The translations under genes and the position numbers were made by a program. 64,000 bases of DNA from Umbelopsis ramanniana AG (Eukaryota > Mucoromycota > Umbelopsidomycetes > Umbelopsidales > Umbelopsidaceae). The DNA is taken from contig NW_026252103.1 of NCBI RefSeq assembly GCF_025399195.1, forward strand, positions 1 through 64,000, written 5' to 3'. This document shows positions 40,690-52,459 of this stretch, piece after piece. Each line of letters begins with the position of its first letter. Positions within the stretch are counted from its first letter, which is position 1. Under the pieces are notes generated by a model that searched no databases, was not told the origin of the DNA, and saw nothing but the letters and a program-made list of their open reading frames with translations.

Positions 40690-42186
40690 TGGACGCCAGC
40701 CTGCCCTTATGACTCTCGCATCTTCTGCGACATTTTTTCCATTAGCCTCATTTCCCACCTTTTTTTTTTTATCTTTTCTTTCAAAAAAGGTAACCCCATC
40801 TTGCCATAACTCCCAGAAAATTCTCTAAATTAGTACTGATTTCTTGTTCTTTTTCTTTCTTGTACATAAGAGATTGCTCCAACGATGGAAACTGTGTTTC
40901 AGCAATGCAAAACAAACAAATGATAAACTTTCTTGGCGATAATTAAAAAAAAAAAAAAGTCTCCCAAAAGATAGTATTCTACTCTTATTTCTAAGCAACT
41001 GACGGGTTGCGGTGGAGCCATTATACTTTCTGGCTGGCCAGTTTCGAGCAGAGTAAAACAGATTGGTAAAAAAAACAACAACACAGCAGCATATTATATA
41101 TGGTCTAAAGACATTGGTACACATAAGGAATCAGCCACCATGGGACGCAGCCTTAGAATGATATGGAGTATGTTGTTCTCAGTGAGAGATTTTTTGTTCT
41201 CTTGTGGACTATACGTCTGTGTGGCTTTGTGGTAGTTGGGTTCTGCAATGTTGACCATCTTTTTATTGTATCATCCATACATCTTATTGGCAAAATAACC
41301 GTTCTACCATTTATTATCCATTCTGTGGTTCCCTTATTTAATATGGTTATAGTGTGTGATCTACCGCAATGTTATTGCATGGTGTGAAATCAATACGGCC
41401 AGCATTGCACATCCTTTTATGAGCACCAAATGGCTGTATGCGTAAACTTTTGTTTCTTCAAAGTTTGCCTTACGGTGATTACCCATGTTTTAATTTCTTA
41501 CAAAAAGATGTTTTTCTTCGCGATACTCAACACTTCTATACATCCCGCTCGTGCTGTATGGCAATAGTTCCACTACCGGGTTTTCCGTGCAGGCTGCTAA
41601 AATGGTATTGAGGCTGAGAGCCATGTGATGGCGAGCACAAGGTGACAAGTTTAAGATATGTGGCGAACCAGTTAGCGAAACGTTCGGCAGGCGCTAATGT
41701 CTGATTTAGATTCCTTTTGCGAATACTTGGTGAACAGAGCTTGATCGACTCATTTGCAATGAAATGTCCCGTAAGGAATTATATCATATCATGGCTAGCC
41801 AACATCTCTACGTCAAAATAAACGGAAGAGAATAAGCTTCTATTGCAAGTATTTTACGTCACCAGAAAAGAGACTGCGCGACGTAATATTCTCGTGCATC
41901 TTTGTGTGAACGGCGGCCTCGAAAGGTATGGCAACAGGACTCTTTCCCTTTTTGGCATGTTGTGATGCACGTCCGACGCCGCACAATGCCAGCAGCCAAT
42001 AGCAACCAGTACATGCGTCGATATGTTGACGGAGGCAACGTCAATTGATTAGACGCATTTGTCATCCTGCTTCATATGGGTAAGTTTCAATCTCTCCACG
42101 GTTTGCGCAGTCATATTCTACCAAAGTATAAAATGGGGTGTCAAAAAATTATCAAACGTGATTTATCATTCTAATATCATATCATC
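40690..42186. other. Intergenic 1.5 kb, upstream of VOC gene
   Basis: Contains A/T tracts and short ORFs on both strands with no recognisable family. I found nothing gene-like except the TATA box listed separately. Confidence 0.4.
42127..42133 (+). promoter_or_regulatory. TATA box of the VOC/glyoxalase-like gene
   Basis: TATAAAA lies 54 bp before the start codon, a sharp TATA in a window where most promoters lack one. It suggests an inducible gene. Confidence 0.5.
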
Positions 42187-42635
42187 ATGCCAAAGCCTCT
42201 ATTCGCACACTATGCCGTCTACTTCGATGACCTTGACGCAGCCAAGAAGTTCTATGATCCCATCGTCAAACAGCTTGGTCTCAAGTTAACACATGATTAT
42301 GGTAATGAAAGATCGTTTCGCGTTCTAATCTGGTCATGTTATCCGCGTTAACACTTCACGTATTCCATGTAGGTGAGCATGGATACTATGGATACAGTCG
42401 TCCTGAAGGTTTTCCTGCCGAGTTTGGCATCGCCAAAGGCAAAGCTGGTATGAACCACTTTGCTTTTGCTGTAGATAGTGAAGAGGAAGTCAAAAAGTTT
42501 TACGAAACTGCTATTGCTGCTGGTGGAAAGGACAATGGTGCTCCTGGGCTCAGAACTCAATACGGTCCCAATTACTACGCAGCTTTCGTGTATGATCCTG
42601 AGGGCAACAACGTTGAAGCCGTCTATTCACCATGA
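42187..42635 (+). CDS. VOC superfamily (glyoxalase/extradiol dioxygenase fold) small protein
   Basis: Two exons (42187-42301, 42373-42635) give 125 residues: MPKPLFAHYAVYFDDLDAAK, then FYDPIVKQLGLKLTHDYGEH and a C-terminal GPNYYAAFVYDPEGNNVEAV. The pattern 'AVYFDDLDAAKKFYDPI...HF...DPEGN.VE' is that of glyoxalase I / bleomycin-resistance / dioxygenase proteins. The metal ligands are suggested by His near the N-terminus (FAHYAVYF), His in GMNHFAFAV and the terminal Glu in NNVEAVY. Reaction and substrate are unknown. The gene sits 0.8 kb upstream of two tandem FAD monooxygenases, all on the plus strand, so a shared catabolic or biosynthetic task is possible but unproven. Confidence 0.85.
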
Positions 42636-43448
42636 TTAGTTAAGTAGTTCAACAGAAGACGCAGGTTGATACTTGAAGAATGAAGTTCTTGTTAGTTTAC
42701 TGGTATATGAGAGTGGTGTCATAGTAGTTCAGGGTTCTTATTCCAGTTGACTCAATAAAAAGGAGAAGTGGTTGTAAAGATCAAATTGAAAGACATGTTG
42801 CTGGTTAAGAGATGAGAGGACCTGAATATTTTCAGGTTTGTGATGAGTTGGCGAGTTCATGCAGACAGGTTATCTCCATTGGTATTTTGTAATATTCACG
42901 CTGGGCGCTGGTATTACATCTATAACATTGCTAAAGTGAGACTAAAGTGGCAGGCGTACCAAACAGTTGTTTAAAATAAACGTCATTCGAAACTTCAATG
43001 AAAGTAGACCAGCAGGCACTTTTGCACACCATTCGTGACTACATATGGTATTGACACTTTAATACACAATTCAGCTATATGACGATGTCGATGACGACTG
43101 TTGTTCACATCCGTGAGCCAGACATGCAATACAGATACGTCTATAAGTACTCGATAGTCACACTTAGGTTTCTTTCATTCTCTATGACAAAACGGGCAAC
43201 GTATTTAGATAATCGCTTTCTATGATGAAGCTTGGTGCATTAACTTAGCCTCACGATTCATGCATGGATAGGACTTCCTCACTCGTTTACGCCAATGTCA
43301 ATCAGGAATGAGCTTATCGCAAGGGAACAGTCTGTATGCAGGTGTGTTTGGGGGGCTGGCGATATTGCGGCTGTGTGTGACCTCTTTTTTCTCGATGTAC
43401 ATTAGTTCAGAAAAATCGATCTCAGTACTCTGCATCGTTTTCTCTACT
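42636..43448. other. Intergenic, upstream of FAD monooxygenase A
   Basis: 813 bp without a recognisable gene. An in-frame ATG at 43308 would extend monooxygenase A by 47 residues, but that extension has no counterpart in the paralogue. It is more likely 5' leader. Confidence 0.4.
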
Positions 43449-45033
43449 ATGGAACAAACGAAGAAATTCAAGGCTATCATTGTTGGAGGTTCTATCTCTG
43501 GACTGACCTTGGCACTATGCTTTGAGAAAGCCAACATCGACTATATCGTACTGGAGGCCCGAGAAAAGTTTGCCCCGCAAGTCGGTGCATCAGTCGGTCT
43601 TTTCCCTAACGGTCTCAGAATCTTGGACCAACTGGGCATCACGGAAACAATCGAGCGGTCGACAGAGCCGCTGAAGAAGGGATACCTTCGATCAAGCGAT
43701 GGAAAGACCTTTTGCCGTACAAAGATTTTTGAGCAACTACACGAACGGTAAGTATTTTTATGTCTTCTCCAATGTTGCATGGACGAATTATGTTAACCAA
43801 GTGATACCAATATCCGGTATTCAATTTTTGGCTTGCTATAGGCACGGATATACATTTATCTTTTTAGAGAGGCAGCAGCTGTTGTCCTTTTTGTATGAAG
43901 CTGTGACCGACAAGTCCAAACTTTTGGCTAACAAGAAAGTTGATAAAATTGCAGAAGATCAGCACGGAGTAAAAGTTACAATCACGGACGGCTCTGTCTA
44001 TGAAGGTGATATTGTCATTGGTACCGATGGTGTATGGAGCTCAGTACGAGAGCATATGTGGAAAGAAATGGAGAAGGACGAAAAGTTAGCTGCTGTGCTC
44101 GAAGAGGACCGCCAAGGTATGCTCATTGTGCCCTGTTGCAACCTGTACTGTCATCGTGAATTTTCGCAAAGCAAGCATAAACTAACATCCATTTTAGCAC
44201 TATTCTGCGAATACAGCTGCCTGTTTGGTATTTCCGACAAGGTCCAAGGCATTCATGAAGGGCGCACCAATGTAATATATCGCTCAGGCACATCGTTTCT
44301 CTCGGCGGTAGGAAAAGGTGGTACCATCTATTGGTTCTTTTTCGAAAAGCTGCCTGAAGTCTATAAGGCGCCAAATATTCCGCGTTTTTCAGAACAAGAC
44401 GCTATTGACTCTGCTGAGAAACAGGCAGATTCCCTTTTCACTGAAGACATCAAGTTTGCCGAAATCTGGAAACAGCGAAGACATGCGGTCAAAGTGGCTA
44501 TGGAGGAAGGTGTGATCAAAAGGTGGCATTATGGCCGTACAGTCCTTTTGGGTGACGCGGCGCACAAGGTAGGTATGAATGTCAGCTGCATGCTTGGTTA
44601 TCTTGTTTACCAAGACATTACTGTTTAGTATACCGCAAACTTTGGAATGGGCGCCAATAGTTGTATTGAAAGCGCAGTGGTCTTCACAAATACTTTGTAC
44701 GATAGTCTCAAAGAAAAGCCAGATGGACTAGATCACAATGATATTGAGCAGATTTTCACTACGTACCAGTCGAAGCGACAGGCCCATGTGGAAGGTGTAT
44801 GTACTGCTTCATCCGAGACCACCCGCATGGAGGCATTGGATGGATTCAAGCGTGCTATTATGGGAAAATACGTCTTTCCACTACTTGGTGATGGAGTCAA
44901 GCTTAACATGGTGAAGGCGCTCATGCTGCCTTCGCCAACATTGTCGTTCCTAGATAAGCCAACCAGACCGCATACAATCCCATATTTAGATGAAGAGCAG
45001 CCTAAGGGATGGTTCTCATGGCTTGGCTTTTAA
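43449..45033 (+). CDS. FAD-dependent monooxygenase, PaxM-like (copy A)
   Basis: Four exons (43449-43747, 43842-44116, 44198-44568, 44629-45033) give 449 residues. FAD-binding signatures of group A flavin monooxygenases are clear: [17 protein letters not shown] (Rossmann GGxxxGL), [13 protein letters not shown] (DG motif) and VLLGDAAHK (GD motif). The segment [20 protein letters not shown] resembles the PaxM/LtmM epoxidases of indole-diterpene pathways and salicylate-hydroxylase relatives. An oxidation such as hydroxylation or epoxidation using NAD(P)H and O2 is expected; the substrate is unknown. The C-terminal tail ends KGWFSWLGF. Exon lengths and intron phases match copy B almost exactly (299/275/371/405 against 296/287/371/402), showing a tandem duplication. 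Near the GD motif the exon 4 start reads YTANFGMGA where copy B has MTPNMGQGG, so this active-site loop has diverged. Confidence 0.9.
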
Positions 45034-46289
45034 AGTGAAGGAAATATATTCACTAATTTTATGCCTTATGTCAGATATTGTCAATGTGATAAGATTTAAG
45101 TATCTATTTAATACATCAAGTTGTTCTTAATATCTGTGTGTTGTAGACAAATTTGCAGGTTTCATTGCTTGCAGCATTTTTAACAAAATAAGCCCATCTA
45201 TTTCTAAACTATTAAATCTGGCCTTTAGACACTACTTGATGCCAAGCCATTTTTTTTAGGCTACACTGCAGATAGTATTGCAGTTGTCTCTTTGTATGAC
45301 ATTCCGATTGCTATATCGCTGACCATCGTGGCTATGGCAACTTTGTTTTTTATGTGTCCAAAACAAGAGGCTTCTCGTAACTCTACATATTACGCAATGA
45401 GCTTACGTATGATTAGCGGGTTAAATAGTAGTGTTTTATTTCAAGTGATGGCCGCATGAACCAGTCCGATTGACTCATATCAATATTGCCTACCAATGCT
45501 GGCGTAAGCAGCCGTCATTCAACGTGAGCGGATAAATTAGGATTGAAATACCGAGTTGATCTGGCATTAATTTTCCGAACAATTCATTTCATGGAGATAG
45601 AAGCATACGAAGCGAGCATTAGATATGCATAGCGTTGTTCTCTGGTGAACTTAATGCTAAAGTTAAATATTTATATACCTTTGAATTTGCCATGAGGCAT
45701 GATTAGACTAAAGAATTGGTAGAAATATTGCTATTAATGGGAAGGTTTCAACCCAACCCCCATTTGACTCGTATGGAGGGCTTAGCGGCTATGCTTAGAA
45801 TTCTACATATACTCATAAACACTACGTTATCTCTTTGCGATAGGGCTGATAACCTCAAAATTTAACTAACATGATAACAGCCGGTGAAAAACTGTGTTCA
45901 GGGTACCGTTGTCGTATGCTACCTGAACTATGCACAGTGTCTGAGAATGAAAACTTAGTTGCCTGATCGGCTAAAGTAGGCGGTAGTTTTCCGGAAAACC
46001 CAGCCAATAGAATTGGGCATCCTCTCTTGAAAGCATTTTCCCCTACAAAGCTCGAACGATCATCATGGAGTGAGGGGAATGATAGATTTGCACAGGTACC
46101 AAGAGCGCATGAAGCATGGTAGTTAGACATATTGGAGGTGACAGAGAATTAAATCCAACAAGTGTTCCAAATGTTCTCGGCTAAAATAATCCTAGGTTTC
46201 CGGGGAGATACGGCGTATAAAAACCAGCCTCTCCTGTTAAATTGATTTCCTTCCTATTCTTAAAACACCTGAAGTCGGCCATCATCACT
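45034..46289. other. Intergenic between the two FAD monooxygenases
   Basis: 1.26 kb without recognisable genes. A minus ORF at 45855-46130 (91 codons) is not recognisable. The promoter of copy B contains the TATA box listed separately. Confidence 0.4.
46216..46222 (+). promoter_or_regulatory. TATA box of FAD monooxygenase copy B
   Basis: TATAAAA lies 68 bp before the start codon of copy B, like that of the VOC gene. Confidence 0.45.
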
Positions 46290-47857
46290 ATGGAGAAGTC
46301 AAAATTCAAAGCTATCATAGTAGGAGGGAGTGTAGCCGGTCAGACCCTATCACTTGCCTTCGAAAAAGCCAACATCGACTACGTTCTGCTGGAAAAGCAT
46401 GAATCCTTCGCTCCAGAAGTAGGAGCATCCATCGGCATCTTCGCTAACGGTATGAGAGTTCTGGATCAACTTGGAATATGTAATGAAATCGAAGCTAGGA
46501 CAGAACCTCTCAGGGCAATGAGCAAGCGTGATGGAAAGGGCAACGAATTTGACTACAATGAAATTCTCAGTAAAATTTCAGACAGGTACGTTGATAACAC
46601 CTAAAAACATGACATGAAGCAGGCGATCTCCCATATTTATCATTCAGGTAATGACAGACACGGATATACTATCAATTTCATGGAGAGAAAAGATCTACTA
46701 TCGGTCATGTATGCCGCGCAACCAAATGTATCCAAGCTACTCTGTAACAAGCGAGTGGATAGCATTGAACAAGGTGATAATGGAGTTAAAGTTACCACGT
46801 CAGATGGATCAGAGTACGAAGGAGACATAGTTGTTGGAGCTGATGGTGTCTGGAGCAAAGTACGGCAAATGATGTGGAATGCTATGGACGCCGACAAAAG
46901 TCTTCCTAAAGATGTGGCAAAGGATTTGGCCAAAGATAAGACAGGTACGATATCCACCATTTTGTATATGCACAAATCATTTGGATGGATGGCTAATAAT
47001 GCATTTTGTTTTGAAGTCCTGACTTGCGAGTACGCCTGCGTTTTTGGTATATCGTACAATGTTATGAGCATACCGGCTGGTCACAATAATCTAGTGTTCC
47101 GACATGGATCATCATTCTTGATCTTATCTGGCAAAAATGGCACTGTTTACTGGTTCTACTTTGAGAAGCTGGACAAGAAATACGCTGTACCCAATATACC
47201 ACGATACACTCAGGAGGATGCCGTCAAGACTTGTGAGAAACAGTTAGATGCTATCATCGCTGAAAACGTTACCTTTAGAGAATTATGGGATAATCGCAAG
47301 AGTGCGATCAAGGTTGCATTAGAAGAAGGAGTTATGCGTCGTTGGCACTATAGCCGCTTTGTTGTTCTTGGAGACGCTGCTCACAAGGTAATTGTTGGAC
47401 GAAAGACAGTTGCTTGTAAAAGAAGTCATACATTAACGAGAGTCTTGCATTTTAGATGACACCGAATATGGGCCAAGGCGGAAACTCTGCTATTGAATCA
47501 GCTGCCATCCTGAGCAATTGCTTGAAAAGCGCATTGGATAAGAATAATCAACAGCTTAACAGCAAACAAATTGATGAATGCTTGAGCCTTTACCAAGCGG
47601 AGCGACGAAAACGCATCAAATCCGTATCCACTCGTGCTGGCGATGCCACTAGAATGGAAGCTTTGGATAGCATGACGAAAGTTATCATGGCTCGCTACAT
47701 CATTCCCAGTCTTGGAGAGAAACTAATTTTGAAACTGATAGGAGATCTACTTAAAGAAGCTCCATCACTTGACTTCGTTGACAAACCCACTAGAGCACAC
47801 TTGGTTCCATACTCTGACGAGAAACCAAAGAAGAAGAAGTCAATTTTAGGCTTCTAG
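46290..47857 (+). CDS. FAD-dependent monooxygenase, PaxM-like (copy B)
   Basis: Four exons (46290-46585, 46658-46944, 47017-47387, 47456-47857) give 451 residues. FAD motifs: [17 protein letters not shown], then VVGADGVWSKVRQ and VVLGDAAHK, followed by MTPNMGQGGNSAIESA, which keeps the usual group A loop. VGASIGIFANGMRVLDQLGI parallels copy A. Compared with A, several stretches are nearly identical ([13 protein letters not shown] against KRWHYGR), others diverged, so the duplication is not recent. The second intron begins at GTACGA and its exon 3 starts at a TTTTGAAG acceptor. The lysine-rich C-terminus (KPKKKKSILGF) ends in a hydrophobic tripeptide like copy A (SWLGF), perhaps for membrane association. 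Copy B lies 1.26 kb downstream of copy A. Confidence 0.9.
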
Positions 47858-48126
47858 TGGAACATTTTTATAATATCTATACAGCCACCCACAGTAATTC
47901 ATACAATAGAAATGTATACCCAATATTCTACTACAAATACCAAAAAAAAAATCCCCAAAAAAACGTAATGCTGCTCATTTCGAAGTGGCTTGGCCCTAAC
48001 CCATATGACTGCTTTTTCCGCAAGTCTGTAGAGAGACTATGAAAGAAATTTCCCAATTTTTTTTTTCAACGAGTTTGGCAGAATTCAACATTTCGCGGTC
48101 AAGAATACCCCTTCCATCCAGTGACG

Positions 48127-50165
48127 ATGCCCGCAAATAAACCACAAAGAAAGAAAGTCAAATCAACTCCCAAGAATGTCCTTGGAGATAGCAGCCAAAA
48201 GGACGAGACCGAACGAGATCTCGAAGCTTTGGTTTTCGGCGGCGATGCGGACGACATGTGGAATAAAGCTGGTCATGAGTTAAGTGACGAAGAAGCAGAT
48301 TTCGACCAAGACGAAGTCGAAGTATACGACGAGAATGATAATCAGAAGGAAGCAGATGATCAACAAGTATGTTGGGAAATTCTTGGTACTCAATTTTTTT
48401 TTTGCATCAATTGATTGTTAACAACAACCCAACAGCTATTCTATTTTGACTCTGGACCGATTGCAACTCCATCAGATCAAGCTAAAGAGGACGAGGAGGA
48501 AGTCGATGAGGAAGATGCCAGTGAAGACGAACAAATTGAAAGTGACGTCGAAACTGAAGATACGGAAGAGAGCGAGGATGAAGTAGATAGATTGAAAAGA
48601 GTTCAAGTGGACGGTTATGGCTACGGACGCAAACCAGCATGGGAGGATCAAGATGATTTTTCACTACAAGTTTCATTAGTCGACGCTAACCGAACCAAAA
48701 AACTGCGAGAAACCGAAGACGAAGATATCATCAGTGGTGTTGAATATGAACAGCGACTTCGTCGACAATTCGAAAAGGTCAATCCTGTCCCAACATGGGC
48801 CACTATTCCATCATTGCGACAAGCTAAGAAAAGACGCAGTAAGGCTGTTGAAGGATCAGATTCAGAATACTCTGATGAAGAAGAGGAGCATTCTGATTTC
48901 GAAGAGGATGATGATGTTCATATGATGCGTAGCACACACGGTATTTTGGATAAGCGACGAGCTTCCAGGAAGTTACCACAAAAGGATCTTTCTATCATCC
49001 GCTTGAGGAACGCCAATCAAATGAATTATTCCCAGGTAAGCGCGTGCGCGGCCACATATCAAAACACCCCCCTCCCATCATACTTATGCCCGCTTCTCAT
49101 TTATTAGTCGGTTATTTCCACTGTTCAATTCCATCCAAATTCTCAAGTTATGATGACGGCAGGTTTAGACAAGACGTTACGATTGTTCCAGGTGAGTTTG
49201 GTGAATGCACACTTCTTTTGACACCGTGCTATATGCTAACCTTCGTACCTTTCAGATCGATGGCAAGGTGAATCACAAAATTCAATCAGTATACTTTCAA
49301 GATATGCCCATCCATCGATCGGCGTTCCACCCCGATGGAGATCACATTGTGGCGACGGGTCGCCGCAAATACTTTTATATTTATGATGTTCAGAGCGGTT
49401 CGGTTGACAAAAGCAGTGGTATCTGGGGTCGTGAAGACCGGTCTTTGGAACAGTTCTCCATCAGTCCTTGCGGAAACTACATTGCTTTCCTTGGTCGTGA
49501 TGGTTACATCATTTTGATCAGCTTCAAGACCAAGCAATGGATCGCCAACCTGAAAATGAATAGCTCTGTCCACAGTGTCGATTGGTCTGCCGATGGCAAG
49601 TACATCTGGGGAGTTGGTATTGACGGCGAAGTATACCAATGGGATGTGGCGCAACGAGCCTGCGTTCACAGATGGATGGACGATGGAGCTTTCAAGCCGT
49701 CGGTTATGGCCGTCAGTCACAATGAAGACTATTATGCTGTCGGGTAAGTTATATTACCGCTGCTTGACATGGGTGTGAATTATACCTAACAACATCTGCT
49801 AATATCATTTTGATATCTCTAGTTCCAAATCCGGCGTGGTCAATGTGTATGGAAGAGACGTTTTGCGCACTGATTTGTTCAACCCGACCCCGCTCAAGGC
49901 GTTGGGCAACTTGACTACGCGCATCAATGAGATCAAGTTCAACCACGACTCCCAATTGATGGGTATCTCCAGCAACCGCAAGAAAGACCAATTCCGCCTT
50001 GTTCACTTGCCATCGCTCACTGTGTTCTCAAATTGGCCCACTGCTGCTACCCCGTTGTCATATGTCTCTAGCTTTGACTTTTCTCCCCGTAGTGGCTATC
50101 TCGCCATTGGTAACGACAAGGGTCGTGTACTACTTTATAGACTTAACCATTACCCTAGCGCATAG
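48127..50165 (+). CDS. UTP18: Utp18, U3 snoRNP-associated WD40 protein
   Basis: Five exons (48127-48366, 48436-49035, 49108-49191, 49256-49743, 49823-50165) give 584 residues. The N-terminal third is highly acidic with many Asp/Glu runs and RDLEALVFGGD, a conserved Utp18 stretch. WD40 repeats follow: STVQFHPNSQVMMTAGLDKT, IHRSAFHPDGDHIVATGRRK, RSLEQFSISPCGNYIAFLGR and VHSVDWSADGKYIWGVGIDG. The end is YVSSFDFSPRSGYLAIGNDK. Utp18 is a UTP-B component of the small-subunit processome, needed for early 18S pre-rRNA cleavage, and recruits exosome-linked Mtr4 through an arch-interacting motif. Both introns and exons are ordinary GT-AG. The start MPANKPQRKKVKST is the first ATG; no upstream in-frame ATG exists. 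Confidence 0.94.
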
Positions 50166-50359
50166 AGGAAGAAAAAGGAGGAGAAAAAATGTTATTTAGA
50201 TCACTTTTGGTGAACTACTTAGTTTCTTTTTTTTTTTTGTTTTTTCATCACTCATTTTTCATTCTAGTTCCACGGTTTTCACTGTACATTTTGATACATG
50301 CTCATGTTTAAATACAGCCGAGTTTCAAGCTTGGTCACATTAATTTGAAAAATAAGTCT

Positions 50360-52031
50360 TCATTGTTCAAATGGCTGAACAGGTCCTGCTAAGGTTCGTC
50401 GAGCTGCGCGAAGTTTCGCTGATCGACTTCTAGAGTTTGCTTCCACCTCTTCAAGAGGAGCTTGCACGACATGTTTGTTTAGCAGTTCAAAGGAAGGGCT
50501 TTCCGTGTGCACGCCGCTGTTCGTATTAGAATAAACAAAGCGCTGTTGGTCAGACTCATCGTCAGCATAATGTTTCCGCCGCCGTGAGTTCTGTCGATGT
50601 GCTGCACGCTTTAAATCAAATTGATTGACCGGGCGGTCAGTAGCTGAGTGAGTCACATAGAGGAAGAGGGTTAGTTAAATGGTGTCCAATTTCAATTGAC
50701 CACCACACGTGTGTCTGCGCAAAACATGTCACTCACCTTCTAAAGCACGTTTCCCACTACACCGATGGAGAAAGTTTTTGACCATCCTATCCTCCAACGA
50801 GTGAAATGTCACTACAACTAAACGCCCATCAACCTGCAAGAGGTCTTCGGTAGACGCTAAAGCACTACGTAGTTGTTCCAACTATCGAATTGGTGAATTA
50901 GTCACCTTTTTTTGTTGAACCTTTTGTTGTCCGACCTGGCTACTTACCTCATCATTGATGTGTATGCGAATTGCCTGAAATGTTCTAGCCGCTGAATTGC
51001 GAACCATATCATCACCGCCTCGGGACCAGCGAGGTTGCGGGCACGCAGCTTGTACAATTTGGGCGAGAGCAAGAGTTGATTTTATGGGTTCGTTCACACG
51101 CGCATTGACAATAGCGTCTGCAATTTTACGAGATAGTCGGTCACCACCATATTGATAGATGATGTCCGCTAACTGTTGTCTCGAGTAGAAGTTTACTACT
51201 TCATATGCTGTAATGGATTTTGGGACGTAGGGCTCTTGATCGTCCGAACCTCGCGCAAACATGCGCATGTCAAGGGGTCCATCTGATTTGTATGAGAACC
51301 CTCTCTCTGGCGTATCGATCTGTCAGGCGAAAAATGGTAAATAACCGTTGCAATGCTCGTACCGATCATAATTAAAAATACATACCTGTCCACTAGATAC
51401 GCCAATATCGAATACCATGCCATCGAAACACGGTGAGCTGTCAGAGATCGCTAGTAAGTCCACTGACCGACTTCGTGTTGCAAACAGAAAAAAGAAAGAC
51501 CCTTCACCTCCAATTGAGCTGTTCTTTCACCAAATTATCAATTTCACCAAATCTTCCAAGGATAGGTATCAGCCTACCACTATATTGATGTTTATAGCGC
51601 GCAAATTAGAACCTTTCAGATGATACCAGGCAAGTGTAGCGAAATAAGGTGGTAAATGGTACTCTTACCGATACTGTTCCAGGGCAGCCACCTCTTTTGC
51701 ACGGTCATAGGCGACGGGATCCTGATCTATAGCTACAACAGTGCAATCGCATGAATCTGCCGACCACAACGACAAGTTAGGTTAAGAGACGAATATTCAA
51801 GTTGTAACGCAAGAATCTCTTGAGCGTAGAATTACCAAGGATTGCTCTTGTATAGCCTCCATCTCCATAAGTTGCATCACAGTACACGGCTCCTGACTTT
51901 GGCTTTAAGAACTCGAGTACTTGGGGAAGCATTACAGGAACATGTGTGCTGGGGAATGCAGCGGTGTTTATTGATCTGACAAGCGATCGCATACTTGCCC
52001 AACCGCTTCTGGTAAACGGTCGCAAAGACAT
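50360..52031 (-). CDS. RsmH/METTL15-type 12S/16S rRNA (cytosine-N4) methyltransferase, mitochondrial
   Basis: Seven exons (52031-51836, 51756-51669, 51573-51508, 51437-51386, 51319-50948, 50881-50737, 50643-50360) give 400 residues. The N-terminus, [20 protein letters not shown], is basic and Ser/Arg-rich, a mitochondrial targeting sequence. Then come [36 protein letters not shown] (SAM site), [30 protein letters not shown], then [10 protein letters not shown] and GPLDMRM, all RsmH signatures. [20 protein letters not shown] and the final [14 protein letters not shown] are the family's closing blocks. It methylates the decoding-centre cytosine of the mitochondrial small-subunit rRNA. A basic insert of about 60 residues (around [16 protein letters not shown]) precedes the terminal motif. 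The gene converges with Utp18, 194 bp apart. Confidence 0.92.
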
Positions 52032-52459
52032 TACGAAAGTGGTCACTGTGGTTGCCAAGGGATCGAACAAAGTGTAATGAAGGTAGCTGTAGTCAGAGCA
52101 GAGGGAGCTGTTAACCACAATAGAGCGAACACACAATAAAAAAAAATTGTCAAGTAAGTGGCCAAAGCTTAATTGCTGGGTTGGATGAGAAATTCGGGGA
52201 GGACGTGTTATTTCTTTGTGTTTTGGTAATTGATAAAGTACTGTAATACAATAAAAGAGAGAACAAAAAAAAAGCAAAGGTATGGGGAACTATCATATAC
52301 AATCACAATCTACAGTATAGTCTAAACTATAAAAGCCCGAGATCTTCCTGTGGTATACATATGCATCTCATCGCAAACTTGAAAAGTGGTACGACAGAGG
52401 ATAAACGGATGAGGGCTTTGCAAGGAATGGCCGGTTTAGTACTCTAGGACTTTGAGTCT
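52032..52459. other. Promoter of METTL15-like gene and 3' flank of Psp1-domain gene
   Basis: No gene-like ORF other than upstream extension of the methyltransferase frame without an ATG that would keep the targeting sequence first. No repeat seen. Confidence 0.4.

Noticed and set aside
43308-43448. 47-residue N-terminal extension of FAD monooxygenase A
   Set aside because: Copy B starts at the equivalent of 43449 and family members begin shortly before the FAD motif; the extension is hydrophobic leader-like DNA.
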